DNA of 5,853 nt from a candidate division NC10 bacterium SPGG6 (lineage in GTDB: Bacteria > Methylomirabilota > Methylomirabilia > Methylomirabilales > CSP1-5). Position numbers and translations under genes: made by a program. A model generated the notes under the pieces. It made no database searches. It saw only the letters and a list, made by a program, of their open reading frames with translations, and was not told where the DNA came from. The stretch spans positions 1-5,853 of the forward strand of contig LXTG01000057.1 of NCBI GenBank assembly GCA_001643535.1. The letters run 5' to 3'. Of this stretch, positions 5,479 through 5,853 are shown piece by piece. Within the stretch, counting starts at the first letter, position 1; every line of letters starts with the position of its first letter.

Positions 5479-5853
5479 CGCCTACCTCCCCTCAGACGGA
5501 GATATCCGTGAGACGCCGGGGGACACCGAGAGATACTCAGCAACATGCCGACCCCAAAGAGGGTCATCACCAGCGACGTGCCGCCGAAGCTCAGAAAAGG
5601 AAGAGGAAGACCAGTGGTCGGTAAGAGCCCTACGACCATCCCGACGTTCACCGCCCCTTGGATCACGATGAGGCAGGTGATCCCCACCGCCAGGTAGCAG
5701 CCGAACGGATCGGGTGCCCTGAGGCCGATGCGGATTCCCCGCCACAGCAGGAGGACGAAGAGGCCCAGGACCCCCATTGCCCCGGCAAACCCCAACTCTT
5801 CACCGACGATCGCAAAGATGAAGTCGGTGTGGGGTTCGGGCAGATAGAAAAGC
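5475..5853 (-). CDS. ftsW: Septal peptidoglycan polymerase FtsW, C-terminal 125 residues (5' end outside window)
   Basis: FtsW is a SEDS-family polytopic membrane protein that polymerises lipid II at the septum together with its partner FtsI. Only the C-terminal third is present; the frame stays open to the window edge. It begins LFYLPEPHTDFIFAIVGEE, the highly conserved periplasmic loop motif of FtsW. Three membrane spans follow: about residues 20-44 (LGFAGAMGVLGLFVLLLW...), 54-77 (LAVGITCLIVIQGAVNVGMVVG) and 87-108. The conserved GLLPTTGLPLPFLSFGGTS segment (about 77-95) precedes the last span, where most homologues have SYGG rather than SFGG. The C-terminal tail is short and basic (RLRGGRR). 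RodA is the closest alternative, but the EPHTDFIFA loop and the place just before murG favour FtsW. The TGA overlaps the murG GTG start by 4 bases. Confidence 0.95.
   Translation of the reverse strand, partial: LFYLPEPHTDFIFAIVGEELGFAGAMGVLGLFVLLLWRGIRIGLRAPDPFGCYLAVGITCLIVIQGAVNVGMVVGLLPTTGLPLPFLSFGGTSLVMTLFGVGMLLSISRCPPASHGYLRLRGGRR
5484..5491 (-). promoter_or_regulatory. Ribosome binding site of murG
   Basis: The minus strand reads GGGGAGGT, ending 5 bases before the GTG at 5478. It lies within the last ftsW codons (Arg-Gly-Gly-Arg) and supports the GTG start and the 4-base GTGA overlap. Confidence 0.8.

Noticed and set aside
4531..5511. A 326-codon plus-strand open frame opposite murG
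   Set aside because: It covers murG almost entirely on the other strand, has no recognisable domain, and is explained by high third-position GC.

Overview
The window is the middle of a division and cell wall (dcw) cluster. All genes lie on the minus strand, so transcription runs from high to low coordinates: ftsW (3' part only), murG, murC, murB, ftsQ, ftsA (5' part only). The ends of both outer genes fall outside the window. No tRNA, rRNA, mobile element or CRISPR array is visible. The DNA is GC-rich, and long open frames on the opposite strand and in other frames are shadows of the real genes.

Organism: murB sits directly between murC and ftsQ, in a ftsW-murG-murC-murB-ftsQ-ftsA order. This fits a GC-rich, probably Gram-negative-type bacterium from a lineage such as Methylomirabilota/NC10, Nitrospirota or the former Deltaproteobacteria. 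That placement is a guess from gene order and base composition; the sequence does not fix the phylum. In many relatives a D-Ala-D-Ala ligase gene (ddl) lies between murB and ftsQ. Here that gap is 74 bases and holds only a short repeat array.

Layout: ftsW and murG overlap by 4 bases, murG and murC by 7 bases, and ftsQ and ftsA are 3 bases apart, so those junctions look translationally coupled. The two other junctions are looser: 139 bases between murC and murB, and 74 bases between murB and ftsQ. Both are filled with degenerate tandem heptamers of the form TGAACYN. The murC-murB gap has two such arrays facing each other, forming an inverted repeat, and one of them supplies the last two codons and the stop of murC. 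A 19-base sequence is identical on the two sides of murB.

How the genes work together: MurB and MurC make UDP-MurNAc and begin its peptide in the cytoplasm. MurG adds GlcNAc to the lipid-linked precursor to give lipid II. FtsW polymerises lipid II at the septum. FtsQ is a divisome scaffold in the membrane, and FtsA anchors FtsZ to the membrane; ftsZ is expected just beyond base 1. The genes are an ordinary conserved set. The repeat arrays around murB and the lack of ddl at its usual site are the only parts that deserve a second look.
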